64,000 bases of DNA from Brachyspira intermedia PWS/A (GTDB lineage Bacteria; Spirochaetota; Brachyspiria; Brachyspirales; Brachyspiraceae): the NCBI RefSeq assembly GCF_000223215.1, contig NC_017243.1, positions 372,001 through 436,000 on the forward strand. The letters run 5' to 3'. A program made the position numbers and the translations under genes. Positions 38,050-47,155 of this stretch are shown in pieces (position 1 is the first letter of the stretch; each line of letters starts with the position of its first letter). The notes below the pieces were generated by a model. That model saw nothing but the letters and a program-made list of their open reading frames with translations. It was not told the origin of the DNA and did not search any database.

Positions 38050-38547
38050 TTATTTATAAGTTCTTACCATTCCTGCAACATCTTGAGCAGTATATTGCAT
38101 ACCAACCTCATTAAGATATTGAGTTACTAAATTATCCATCTGTTTTTTAAGGTTTTTTGAATATAGTTCCATTACTATAGTGCAATTTTGTTTAGAGTCC
38201 CATTTGCTTTCTATAACAGAAGTACCTCTTATTCTTCCTGCCACTCTTTCCTGTATAACATATTCATCTATCATACCTTTTTCAGTAGAACTTAAAGATT
38301 CTATATAAGAACCTACAATTTTTGCAGCGATTTTATTTTTGGCATCTAATTCAGCTGCTTGTTTTGCTACTACTTCTCTTCTGAATTTATCGTCTATATC
38401 ATCTGATGGGGATCCCATTCCCATTACTCTGAATGTGTCATCATTAATCCAGCCTTCTGGTTGGCTTCTGCTTACACCAGTTCCGCATGATACTGCAAAT
38501 AATAGTAGAGAAATAGAAATTGCTACATTAAATATTTTTCTTATCAT
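38050..38547 (-). CDS. LPP20-like lipoprotein, paralogue B
   Basis: 165 residues. The signal ends LLFAVSCGTG, then SQPEGWINDDTFRVMGMG. Same architecture as paralogue A, with small differences (one ID pair missing after SPSDDIDD, and a final YK). It has its own terminator and an AGGAGG ribosome site upstream of the ATG at 38547, so each copy is expressed alone. Confidence 0.75.
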   Translation of the reverse strand: MIRKIFNVAISISLLLFAVSCGTGVSRSQPEGWINDDTFRVMGMGSPSDDIDDKFRREVVAKQAAELDAKNKIAAKIVGSYIESLSSTEKGMIDEYVIQERVAGRIRGTSVIESKWDSKQNCTIVMELYSKNLKKQMDNLVTQYLNEVGMQYTAQDVAGMVRTYK

Positions 38548-38715
38548 ATATTTTCAACCTCCTAATAAAATAATATGTAAGTTTATATGGATTATATACC
38601 TTTAATAGTATATTGCAACATCTTTTATAATATTTTTTATATTATAATTGACATAAAATAAACATTATATATAATTATTAATCGAAGTTATTTTTAAATC
38701 ATAAAGGAACAAAAA

Positions 38716-40191
38716 ATGAAATTAAAACATACAATCAATTTCATTAAAAAACATACTGTAGCAGTATTTGTAAAAGTAGAGAAAGAGCAGCTTAAAGTAT
38801 GCTCATTTAATGAAGAATACATAAAGTTATTTAATAGTTTGGTAAAAGATAAATATTATAATACTTCTACTCCATTTGCATTCGCATTTGCAAGCAATAC
38901 AAGAGTTATTTATATTACATATAAAGAAGTAAAAAATTATATGTATGAGACTTGGAAGAATGCCGGTGCTTCATTAGTAAAAATAATGAAAGATTTACAT
39001 ATAGATGATATAGAAGTGGATATGGCTGAATTATTCGCTGAAATAGCTTCCGAAGAATCATATATTCAGTTTTGTTTAGGTATATTGCTTTCTTCTTATA
39101 GTTTTGATAATTATTTAGGCAATAAAAGATTAAAAGAACAATCTAACATTAAGAATATACTTTTAGTTTCTGAACATAAAAAAGATACTGAAAATGCTAT
39201 ATCTAAGGCCAATCAGATAGCAAGCAGCATATTTTGGGCAAGAGATATGGTTAATGAGCCTAGCAATGTTATAAATTCATTGACATTTGTTGACAGAGCT
39301 AAAAAACAGGCTGAAAGCAGAAAAATAACTACTACGGTTCTTACTGAAAAAGAATTAAAAACTCTTGGTATGAATGGAATATTAGGAGTTAATGCTGGAA
39401 GTAAGAATCCTCCTAGAGTTTTTATTGCTCAATATAAGAAAGCTAAGGCTAAAAAACATATTTTATTGGTAGGAAAAGGTATTACTTTTGATACAGGCGG
39501 AATGGTTTTAAAGCCTAGTACAAGTATGCTTGGTATGAAAGACGATATGGCTGGAGCTGCTGCTGTTTGCGGAGCTTTATTCTTAATATCTGATATGAAT
39601 TTGGAAGCAAATGTTACTGTAATATGTCCTTTAACTGATAATAAAACAGGAAGTGCAGCTATAAATCCGGGTGATATATTAAAAATGTATAATGGTGTTA
39701 CTGTAGAGGTAGTTAATACAGATGCTGAAGGAAGATTAATACTTGCTGATGCTTTGGCTTATGGAATAAAAAAATACAATCCTGATTTTGTAATAGATAT
39801 TGCTACTTTAACAGGAGCTTGTTCAATAGCTTTAGGAAGACATGCTTCAGGACTTCTTTCTAATGATGAAGCTTTATCTGCTGCTTTAAAAGAGGCAGGC
39901 AATGATACTTATGAGAGAGTATGGGAACTTCCTATGTTTGATGAATATAAAGAAGATATAAGATCTGATATTGCTGATATAAAAAATTCAGGCGGAAGAT
40001 ATGCTGGAGTTATAACAGCAGCACAATTCTTATCATACTTTACAGAAGGGGCAAGATGGGCTCATTTGGATATAGCAGGTACTGATATGAGCGATGTAAA
40101 TGTAAAATATATATCTAAAGGTGCTACAGGAGTAGGAGTGTATTTGCTTGCTAAAACAGTAGAAAAACTTGTTGATATAGATAAATTTTAA
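38716..40191 (+). CDS. pepA: Leucyl aminopeptidase (M17 family)
   Basis: 491 residues, full length. The metal-binding and active-site motifs are VGKGITFDTGGMVLKP, GMKDDMAGAAAVCGAL and VVNTDAEGRLILADALAYG, with TLTGACSIALGRHASGL. It is a cytoplasmic two-metal exopeptidase releasing N-terminal residues. AAAGGAAC precedes the ATG. The hairpin terminator at 40228 ends the transcript. Confidence 0.95.
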   Translation: MKLKHTINFIKKHTVAVFVKVEKEQLKVCSFNEEYIKLFNSLVKDKYYNTSTPFAFAFASNTRVIYITYKEVKNYMYETWKNAGASLVKIMKDLHIDDIEVDMAELFAEIASEESYIQFCLGILLSSYSFDNYLGNKRLKEQSNIKNILLVSEHKKDTENAISKANQIASSIFWARDMVNEPSNVINSLTFVDRAKKQAESRKITTTVLTEKELKTLGMNGILGVNAGSKNPPRVFIAQYKKAKAKKHILLVGKGITFDTGGMVLKPSTSMLGMKDDMAGAAAVCGALFLISDMNLEANVTVICPLTDNKTGSAAINPGDILKMYNGVTVEVVNTDAEGRLILADALAYGIKKYNPDFVIDIATLTGACSIALGRHASGLLSNDEALSAALKEAGNDTYERVWELPMFDEYKEDIRSDIADIKNSGGRYAGVITAAQFLSYFTEGARWAHLDIAGTDMSDVNVKYISKGATGVGVYLLAKTVEKLVDIDKF

Positions 40192-40227
40192 TTGGTAAAT
40201 ATTAATTAATTTTTTAATAGTTATAAG

Positions 40228-40268
40228 AATAATCATAGTGTTTTTATAAAATGCTATGATTATTTTTT
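40228..40268 (+). terminator. Terminator after pepA
   Basis: Perfect stem aataatcatag / ctatgattatt with a 15-nt loop, followed by a T tract at 40263-40268. Confidence 0.85.
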
Positions 40269-40430
40269 ATCTATAACAATATTTTTTATTAGTATTTTTA
40301 ATTATTCTATATTTAAATATTATCTTTTAAATAAATGTAAAAAAATGAAATTAGTTTTTAGTTTAAACTTGAAATTATTTGTGTAAAATGTTATAATAAA
40401 TTTTCAAATTAGATAAAAATGGGAGTGTAT

Positions 40431-40520
40431 ATGCCTTCAGGAAGAAAAAGACTTCGTCAAAAGATGGCTACGCATAAACGTAAAAAACGTTTACGCAAAA
40501 ATAGGCATAAGAAAAAGTAA
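40431..40520 (+). CDS. 29-residue AURKAIP1/COX24 (mS38)-like basic protein
   Basis: A tiny gene: ATG 40431 to TAA 40518-40520, with GGGAG just upstream. The protein begins MPSGRKRLRQKMATHKRK and ends RKNRHKKK; over half the residues are Lys/Arg. The KMxTHKxKKRxRKxR pattern is the conserved core of the mitochondrial small-subunit protein mS38 (COX24/AURKAIP1) and of short bacterial homologues, thought to be ribosome-bound. Recognition is by sequence pattern only. It stands alone between pepA and the Nuo-like genes, about 70 bp before the latter. Confidence 0.75.
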   Translation: MPSGRKRLRQKMATHKRKKRLRKNRHKKK

Positions 40521-40589
40521 TATAATATAACATTATACATATTAATGTTTTTCATCTCTTGGAATTTATATTTTTAATGGGAAAATAAT

Positions 40590-40859
40590 ATGGCAAGCAA
40601 TGTAAAAACTGTCATAGAGGTATGCGTAGGACTTCATTGCTCTATGAAAGGGGCTTATGGTCTTTTAGAAGCTATTCGTTCCCATTATGATTTAGAAATA
40701 GGAGTACCGTCATCTGATGGTATGCTCCTTAAAGAGATGGAGTGTATGCATAATTGCCATAATGCCGTACCTGTCCTTATTAATGGTATGGAATGTACAA
40801 AATCGTCTTTTAAAAGTATTATTAAGTATATAGAAGCTATACATGTAAGAAAAAGATGA
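40590..40859 (+). CDS. NuoE-like thioredoxin-fold [2Fe-2S] protein
   Basis: 89 residues, only the C-terminal ferredoxin half of NuoE (full NuoE ~160). The four cluster ligands are in VCVGLHCSMKG and ECMHNCHNAVPVLING: the CX4C and CX3C of NuoE/HydC. It overlaps the NuoF-like gene by 4 bp (ATGA), so the two products are probably made in equal amounts. It may hand electrons to the NuoF-like subunit. Confidence 0.75.
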   Translation: MASNVKTVIEVCVGLHCSMKGAYGLLEAIRSHYDLEIGVPSSDGMLLKEMECMHNCHNAVPVLINGMECTKSSFKSIIKYIEAIHVRKR

Positions 40860-42019
40860 AGAAATTTGTACTGCATAGTGAAAATAATATAGAAAATATT
40901 CAGTCATATAGAGATCATTTCGGAGAATATTTAGCAGTTCAAAAAATAGGTAATTCTTTTTTTGAAGATTTAAAAGAATATCCTTTGTTTAAAAGAGATA
41001 TTACTCAAACTTCTATATATCAATTATTAACTGACGGAAATATTAAAGAGGATTATATTTTAGTCAATGCCGCTTCATTTGATTATTTGGTTTTCAAAGA
41101 TAAATTTCTATTAAAAAATAATCCGCATCTTATATTAGACGGTTCTGTCTTTATAGCCAAAATTTTAAATATTAAAAGAATAGATATAATATTAAAAGAT
41201 TATTATTTAGAAGAAAGAGATATTTTATTAAAAGCCATAGTTGAAGCGGAAGATGCTAATTTTGTAGCTGATATAGAAATAAATATATATGATGAATATG
41301 GTTACTATAATAAATATAATATCAGAATCACACCTTCTTTTTTAGAAAATAAAAAATACATATTCGATTTGGAAACTATATCACAGATTGCATATTTGGC
41401 TCATATCGGAGGATTTACTTTCAAAGATTATGGAAATGGAGAGTATAAAGGAAGTAATATACTTTCTATTACAGGAGATATTATTAATCCTAATCTATAT
41501 GAATTTGAAATGTATACCCCATTAAGAAATATTGTTAAAGCTGCCGGCGGAACGGTAAAAGAATATACTATAAAATGTGTATTTACTAATGGTTTTTTGA
41601 ACCCTCCTATTGATTTTGAAACTTTCCAGAAAATGACTTTAGATTATGAATGTTTTGACAGTCTTAATATGAAGATGGGAAATGGAGGTATATGTTTCAT
41701 ACAAGAGGATAGATGTATAATAAGGGTTGTAGTAAAAATAATTCAGTTTGGTAAAAGCATATCATGTGGAAAATGTTCTCCTTGTCATTATGGATTCGAT
41801 TTATGCGAATATTATATCAATAGAATGCTTTTAGGAAATTCAAATTTTGATGATTATTCTAATTTGAAAGAAGCTGTTGAAATGATTAAAATAGGGGCTT
41901 CATGTTTATATATAAGAAGTCTTGCTAACTGTATATTATCTGCTATGGAAATGTTTAGAGATGAGTTTGTATATTTGATAGAAAATAAGATAACATTATA
42001 TAGTTTTTTAAAAAGTTAA
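40856..42019 (+). CDS. Degenerate NuoF-like protein
   Basis: 387 residues. The 4Fe-4S site of NuoF is preserved (SISCGKCSPCHYGFDL and a distal ANC). The order of secondary features also matches: ILVNAASFDYLVFKDKFLL aligns with the NADESEPGTFKDR stretch, followed by NPHLILDG. But the Gly-rich FMN/NADH loop (RGxGGxGFP) is absent and NADESEPGT has become NAASFDYLV, so NADH oxidation seems unlikely. It sits between NuoE-like and NuoG-like genes. It may pass electrons between unknown partners. Confidence 0.65.
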   Translation: MKKFVLHSENNIENIQSYRDHFGEYLAVQKIGNSFFEDLKEYPLFKRDITQTSIYQLLTDGNIKEDYILVNAASFDYLVFKDKFLLKNNPHLILDGSVFIAKILNIKRIDIILKDYYLEERDILLKAIVEAEDANFVADIEINIYDEYGYYNKYNIRITPSFLENKKYIFDLETISQIAYLAHIGGFTFKDYGNGEYKGSNILSITGDIINPNLYEFEMYTPLRNIVKAAGGTVKEYTIKCVFTNGFLNPPIDFETFQKMTLDYECFDSLNMKMGNGGICFIQEDRCIIRVVVKIIQFGKSISCGKCSPCHYGFDLCEYYINRMLLGNSNFDDYSNLKEAVEMIKIGASCLYIRSLANCILSAMEMFRDEFVYLIENKITLYSFLKS

Positions 42020-42049
42020 AAATCTTTTTTATATTAGAGGTTTTATTTA

Positions 42050-43447
42050 ATGATAGTAAAATTTAATGTTGATGGAAAGACGGTATCATCTCAGAAAGGA
42101 TATACTATACTTCAGGCACTGTCATACATCAATATAGATATACCTCATTTATGCTCATATAAAATAAATAGTACAAATACTTTTGAAGAGAAAAACAATA
42201 TTCTAAGATGCAAATTATGTTTGGTAAAAGTAAAGAAAAAAAATGAAAATGATTATTCTTATAAATACGCCTGTAATGAAATAGTAGAAAATGGAATGAG
42301 TGTTTTAAATGAGCATGATGATGATATTATAAGATATAGAACTTCTTTATTAAAGGCTATGCTTTATATGCATGAGCCTATATGCGAAAGCTGTAAGGCT
42401 GATTATATATGCAGATTAAAAAAGTATTTAGATATTTATAATATTTCAATAGAAGCATCTCCAAATGCATTTGATGAAAATGATATTAACTTGATAGAAT
42501 TAAAAAACATACTAGAAAAAATGAATCTTCCTAACTTTATAAATGCAAATTTTGAAAGATGTATTAATTGCGGTATATGCGAAGATTATAAAGTTATAGA
42601 CGGATATAATTCTATGATAACAGATTTATGTCCTACTCATGTATTTGAAGTTCAAAGAGATATAGATAATAAAATCAATGATGATATAAGTACAGTAAGA
42701 AGCATAGAAAGTTTTTGTATAGGATGCAATCATCTATGCGATGCCAAATATAGTTATATTGATTATAGTATAAAAGATATATCATCTCCAAATGGTAAAA
42801 AATACGGAATATGTGATTATGGAAGAAAACTTGATTATTATTCAAATAATACCTTAGAAAAGCCTTTTTATAGCGGTATGCAGTATGAATTTGATGAGGC
42901 TAAAGAATTGTATCATAAATTTATTAATGATATTGAGGCAGAATCTACTTTGGCTTTAAACTCCAGCATGTATCCTATTGAAGATATTAAGGCTTTCAAT
43001 GAATTTATTGATTCTTTGGGAATACAAAATCTAATATTCAAAAAAAATAGAATGGCCACTAATTCAAAAAATATTAGAGATAATTATACAAATATTAATG
43101 ATTTTTCTATAAGAGATTTAAAGCAGGATATAAAGCATTCTATATTTGACGATAATTACATATATAATGAGAAATTTAAAAAATTTATTATAGTAGGCGA
43201 CTCATTAGATGATAGTGATAATATGATTGATTTTGCCAAGAAAAATAAGGGTAATTATATAGTATTTAGTCCGAATTTTTCTGTTTTGGCTTATAATGCT
43301 TATTTAAGTTTTCCTATATCATATCTTGGTGAGTTTGAGGGGCATTATATAGATAATCATGGCAAGGTTAAAGAGATGCAGTCTTTTTTAAAAGTTAGTA
43401 AAAATCGTATGAGTTTGAGAGAATTGTTAAAATATTTGTATTTATAA
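42050..43447 (+). CDS. Degenerate NuoG/HydA-N-like iron-sulfur protein
   Basis: 465 residues. The N-terminus resembles the [2Fe-2S] domain of NuoG (GYTILQALSYINIDIPHLCSY ... RCKLCLVKV). Then PICESCKADYICRLKKYL recalls the His-Cys cluster region, ERCINCGICEDY plus DLCPTHVF one ferredoxin-type 4Fe-4S site, and FCIGCNHLCDAKYSY a third cluster. The C-terminal third ends with EFEGHYIDNHGKVKEMQ, a NuoG-like segment, but is far shorter than real NuoG. No hydrogenase H-cluster motifs are present. Confidence 0.6.
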   Translation: MIVKFNVDGKTVSSQKGYTILQALSYINIDIPHLCSYKINSTNTFEEKNNILRCKLCLVKVKKKNENDYSYKYACNEIVENGMSVLNEHDDDIIRYRTSLLKAMLYMHEPICESCKADYICRLKKYLDIYNISIEASPNAFDENDINLIELKNILEKMNLPNFINANFERCINCGICEDYKVIDGYNSMITDLCPTHVFEVQRDIDNKINDDISTVRSIESFCIGCNHLCDAKYSYIDYSIKDISSPNGKKYGICDYGRKLDYYSNNTLEKPFYSGMQYEFDEAKELYHKFINDIEAESTLALNSSMYPIEDIKAFNEFIDSLGIQNLIFKKNRMATNSKNIRDNYTNINDFSIRDLKQDIKHSIFDDNYIYNEKFKKFIIVGDSLDDSDNMIDFAKKNKGNYIVFSPNFSVLAYNAYLSFPISYLGEFEGHYIDNHGKVKEMQSFLKVSKNRMSLRELLKYLYL

Positions 43448-43495
43448 TGATTTTGTATATACTAGAATATATGGAGCTTATATATTATTTTTTTT

Positions 43496-43613
43496 ATTAT
43501 TGCTAATACAAAGCGAGTTTATTTATAAGCAATAAAAAACTATAAACGAGCAGCTGATAACTGACGAAGGAAGTTGTCAGCTAATGTATAGCGAGTTTAT
43601 TTATAAACAATAA
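43496..43613 (+). repeat. Palindromic repeat related to the 54.2-kb tandem array
   Basis: It contains attattgctaat, agcgagtttatttataa (twice, 43512- and 43590-), aaacgagcagctgataac and gttgtcagct. These modules reappear in the opposite orientation at 54151-54412. The repeat ends directly at the ribosome site (aaaggagag) of the following gene, so it forms that gene's leader. Confidence 0.7.
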
Positions 43614-43626
43614 AGGAGAGTTATTT

Positions 43627-45180
43627 ATGCCAAAAACAAGAGCTGAGATACTCCACAATAGTAATAAAAAATATGATATCATCATTATAGGCGGCGGAGT
43701 TATGGGTGCTACTATAGCATTAAAGGCTTCCAGAGTAGGACTTTCCGTACTTTTGCTTGATAAGCATGATTTTGCTTTCGGTTCTTCTTCCAGAACTTCT
43801 AAAATGCTTTCAGGCGGATTTAATGATATGAATAGTAAAAATCTAATGTATACAATTCATAGGGTAAGAGAAAGAAATAACCTTATGTATAAGGCTTCGT
43901 CTGAACATTTTGGCATTATCAATCCTATATATGAGCATAGCAGTACAGGTCTTTTAAGAGAAGAAATAAAAATGATGTTATATGATATGTTTTCTCTTTT
44001 TGGTAAGGGTAAAAAGCATAAATCACATAGCAGAAATGAAACATTAGATGCCTTGCCTGATTTGATAAATAATGATGTTATAGCATCTGTAGAATATTAT
44101 GAAGGTTTACTAGATGATTCTAGATATGTTATAGAGCTTCTTTTGAAGGCTGAAGAGTTCGGGGCAGATATATTAAATTACTGTGAAGTTAAGGCTTTTG
44201 AATATAATCAGAAAGAAATAGAGAATGTAGTTTTTACTGATCATATCTCAGGAAGAGTATATACAGCAAGTGCTAAAACTATATTAATAGCTGCAGGAGC
44301 TTGGGGACATAGTATAAGTTCTCTTCTTCCTAATGGAAATTTTGAAGACAGACTTGTTTATGTTAAGGGCAGTCATTTAATCATAGATAGCGATTTGATT
44401 CATATAAATAAATCAGTTATTCTACCTAAGATAAAATCAAGACCTAATGTATTTTTAATGCGTTGGAAGAACAATACTATCATAGGTCCTACAATCAAAA
44501 AAAATACTCATGATTTAGATTGTATATATACTACAAGCGATGAAGCTGAATATTTGCTTGATATATATAATACTTATTTCAGTTCTATTGTTAATAAAAA
44601 TCATATAATAACTACACAATCTGGAATGATGCCTCTTAATCCTTCACAGGTTAAAATACATTCTCATCCTCAATACAGACTATTTTTAGTTGAAGGAGGA
44701 AACTTTACAACTTCTTCTGCTGTTACTATGAAAACATTAGTAAAAATGTATGGCAAGCCTTATAAATGGTTCAGTAATCAGAAAGTTGTTAATAATAAAT
44801 TCGATAAAAATGCAGAATTAGTTTTGAATGAAGATTTAGTTAAATTCCTTATAGATTATTTCGGTTCTGTTAATTTGATTCTAAAATTGAATGAGCTTTG
44901 CAAAAATGATTCATCTCTTTTAGTGGAAGTTGGGCTTGATTATAGAATCAATAGAGGACTCATAAAATATTTTGTAGAAGTAGAGCATGCTATGCATTTA
45001 GATGATATTATGATGAGAAGATTAAGATTCATATTAACAGAGAATGACTGCGGTACTTTAATATCAGAGCATATAGCAGAGGAAATGGCCAATATACTTA
45101 AATGGGATAAAAGCAGAACTGAATGGGAGATAAAAAGATACAGAACAGAGATTAAAAGGGCAAGAGTAGCTTTATTTTAA
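43627..45180 (+). CDS. glpD: FAD-dependent glycerol-3-phosphate dehydrogenase
   Basis: 517 residues. The FAD-binding motif is IIIIGGGVMGATIALKA, followed by FAFGSSSRTSKMLSGGF (GlpD uses a similar xGTSxxSSxxxHGG). A C-terminal DAO_C-like helical domain covers residues ~400-517. It oxidises glycerol-3-phosphate to DHAP at the membrane. Other FAD-dependent oxidoreductases of the DAO group share this layout, so the substrate is not certain. AAAGGAGAG precedes the ATG. Confidence 0.8.
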   Translation: MPKTRAEILHNSNKKYDIIIIGGGVMGATIALKASRVGLSVLLLDKHDFAFGSSSRTSKMLSGGFNDMNSKNLMYTIHRVRERNNLMYKASSEHFGIINPIYEHSSTGLLREEIKMMLYDMFSLFGKGKKHKSHSRNETLDALPDLINNDVIASVEYYEGLLDDSRYVIELLLKAEEFGADILNYCEVKAFEYNQKEIENVVFTDHISGRVYTASAKTILIAAGAWGHSISSLLPNGNFEDRLVYVKGSHLIIDSDLIHINKSVILPKIKSRPNVFLMRWKNNTIIGPTIKKNTHDLDCIYTTSDEAEYLLDIYNTYFSSIVNKNHIITTQSGMMPLNPSQVKIHSHPQYRLFLVEGGNFTTSSAVTMKTLVKMYGKPYKWFSNQKVVNNKFDKNAELVLNEDLVKFLIDYFGSVNLILKLNELCKNDSSLLVEVGLDYRINRGLIKYFVEVEHAMHLDDIMMRRLRFILTENDCGTLISEHIAEEMANILKWDKSRTEWEIKRYRTEIKRARVALF

Positions 45181-45181
45181 T

Positions 45182-45814
45182 TTAACTTTTTTGTACTAAA
45201 TCTTTGAAGCCTCTCAATATATTAAGTCCTGTATTTCCGCTTTTTTCAGGGTGAAACTGTATCCCGTATACATTTTCATTTTTTACTATGGCTGGTATTT
45301 GAACATCATATTCACTGTCAGCTATTATGCTTTCATCGCAATCCTTGCCATAGTATGAATGTACAAAATAAACATATTCCATATTATTAATATATTTAAA
45401 TAGTTTATCTTCTTTTTTTATATTGAGATTATTCCAGCCCATATGAGGCACTTTCAAATCTTTATTTTTTAAATCTTTTTCTATAGGGCATATATTTCCT
45501 TTTATAAGTCCAAGTCCGTTATACTCACCATATTCATAGCTCTTATCAAAAAGCATTTGCATACCCAAGCATATACCCAAAATTAATTTTCCTTTTTTAG
45601 CTTCTTCTATAATAGTATTTTTTAATGTTCCGTCTTTTCTTCTTTCAAGTTTTGCCAATGCATCTCTGAAAGCTCCTACTCCCGGCAGTATCAAAGCATC
45701 GGCTTCTTTTATAGTTTTTTCATCATCTGTAAGTTTAGCATCTATTCCTACATACTTTAATGATGACATAAGAGAGAATAAATTTCCTACTTCATAATCT
45801 ATTATAGCTGTCAT
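45182..45814 (-). CDS. hisH: Imidazole glycerol phosphate synthase glutaminase subunit
   Basis: 210 residues. The class I amidotransferase triad is present: Cys in LILGICLGMQMLF, and His/Glu in YGIQFHPEKSG. The N-terminus IDYEVGNLFSLMSSLKYVG is typical. It supplies ammonia to HisF. HisF is not in the window; only hisB lies next to it, upstream on the same strand. Confidence 0.95.
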   Translation of the reverse strand: MTAIIDYEVGNLFSLMSSLKYVGIDAKLTDDEKTIKEADALILPGVGAFRDALAKLERRKDGTLKNTIIEEAKKGKLILGICLGMQMLFDKSYEYGEYNGLGLIKGNICPIEKDLKNKDLKVPHMGWNNLNIKKEDKLFKYINNMEYVYFVHSYYGKDCDESIIADSEYDVQIPAIVKNENVYGIQFHPEKSGNTGLNILRGFKDLVQKS

Positions 45815-45877
45815 AAAAAAATCCTATTAATTTATTGAAGTTATTATACTAAAATAAAACATAAAAGTCAAAGTATA

Positions 45878-45893
45878 GGGGTGGGCGGGCGGG
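45878..45893 (+). other. Perfect G-quadruplex motif between hisB and hisH
   Basis: Four runs of three or more G separated by single bases (ggggtgggcgggcggg). It lies on the plus strand, which is the template strand for both his genes, in a genome where G runs are rare. The gggtggg core also occurs in the dispersed repeats at 16.1, 17.8 and 58.1 kb. Confidence 0.8.
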
Positions 45894-45954
45894 CTGAATA
45901 AATTAAAAAATATTAATTATATGCCTTTTATAAAAAGAACAAAAAATCAATTTT

Positions 45955-46572
45955 TTAATTTTTATTATTTTCAAGCATTCCCTTTGTAGATAATACTTCA
46001 TTTTTATATTTTTCATCTATTTCACAAGCCTGTGCTAAAGCTCTGGCAACACCTTTAAAAATGGATTCTATTATATGATGAGTATTCTCTCCATATAAAG
46101 TATTTATATGCAAAGTAATATTCATAGAATTAGTAAATGCTGTAAAAAACTCTTTAACAAGTTCAGTATCGAAATCTCCTACTTTTTCATGCTTCAAATC
46201 ACTGTTAAAAACTAAATGACTTCTTCCGCATATATCAACCGCAGTCATAGTAAGAGCCTCGCACATAGGCATACTAAAATTACCATATCTTTTAATACCT
46301 TTTAAATCTCCTAAAGCTTCAGCAAAACATTTTCCCAATACAATACCAACATCCTCCACAGAATGATGATAATCAATATGAATATCACCATCGCATATAG
46401 TTTCTAAATCGAATCTTCCATGGCGTGCAAACAAATCAAGCATATGATCCAAAAATCCTACTTTAGTATTGTTTTTGTATTTTCCTGTTCCATCTATATT
46501 TAATTTTATTTTTATCTTTGTTTCATTAGTATTTCTTTCTATTTCAGAAACTCTCATTTTATTATTCTCCAT
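45955..46572 (-). CDS. hisB: Imidazoleglycerol-phosphate dehydratase
   Basis: 205 residues, the size of the monofunctional enzyme (no phosphatase domain). The manganese-site motifs are GFLDHMLDLFARHGRFDL, DYHHSVEDVGIVLG and THHIIESIFKGVARAL. It performs step 6 of histidine synthesis. With hisH it forms a minus-strand pair with a 140-bp gap. Confidence 0.95.
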   Translation of the reverse strand: MENNKMRVSEIERNTNETKIKIKLNIDGTGKYKNNTKVGFLDHMLDLFARHGRFDLETICDGDIHIDYHHSVEDVGIVLGKCFAEALGDLKGIKRYGNFSMPMCEALTMTAVDICGRSHLVFNSDLKHEKVGDFDTELVKEFFTAFTNSMNITLHINTLYGENTHHIIESIFKGVARALAQACEIDEKYKNEVLSTKGMLENNKN

Positions 46573-46686
46573 TTATAAAAATTATAATTCTTAATATTTG
46601 ATATATATATCATTTTTAATATATAATTGCAATAATATATTTTAATTGATAAAAGTATTTTTAATAAATGTTCAGGAGAAATAATA

Positions 46687-47136
46687 ATGATTGATTCAGA
46701 GAGTCTTAACAGTTTTAACGATTATAAACATAGAATTACAAAAGAAGATGTAAGAGATAAAATTTATAAAGATTCTAATATTGAGAAGAAAATAAAAGAA
46801 GGCGTGGAAAATTATTTAGATTTATCAATATTGAAAAAATATTCTGATAATGCCTATAGTGAATATGATTATTTAAACAATTACATGCTCATTACTACAG
46901 AAGTATTTGAGGAAGGATATATAATCTGTGATATACATATAGATGTTAACATGAAAATATACGATTATATGTCCAAAGGTGATAATAAGAATGAAAGATA
47001 TATCGCTTTAGATAATACATATTTAATGGGACTAAATTTAAAATTTTCATTGAAAGAAATAGATGATGATATAGAAAATATAGAATTAAGATTTTTTAAT
47101 ATTTATGGAATTTCAGATAACTTACATCAATCATAA
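46687..47136 (+). CDS. Hypothetical protein
   Basis: 149 residues, acidic, no signal peptide or membrane span. Start ATG 46687 has AGGAGAAAT upstream. The pattern of strands (YMLITTEVFEEGYIICDIHI, LGLNLKFSLKE-like) suggests a small alpha/beta fold. I recognise no family. A MITE-like element begins 20 bp after its stop. Confidence 0.55.
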   Translation: MIDSESLNSFNDYKHRITKEDVRDKIYKDSNIEKKIKEGVENYLDLSILKKYSDNAYSEYDYLNNYMLITTEVFEEGYIICDIHIDVNMKIYDYMSKGDNKNERYIALDNTYLMGLNLKFSLKEIDDDIENIELRFFNIYGISDNLHQS

Positions 47137-47155
47137 ATAATTAAAAAATTAATTT

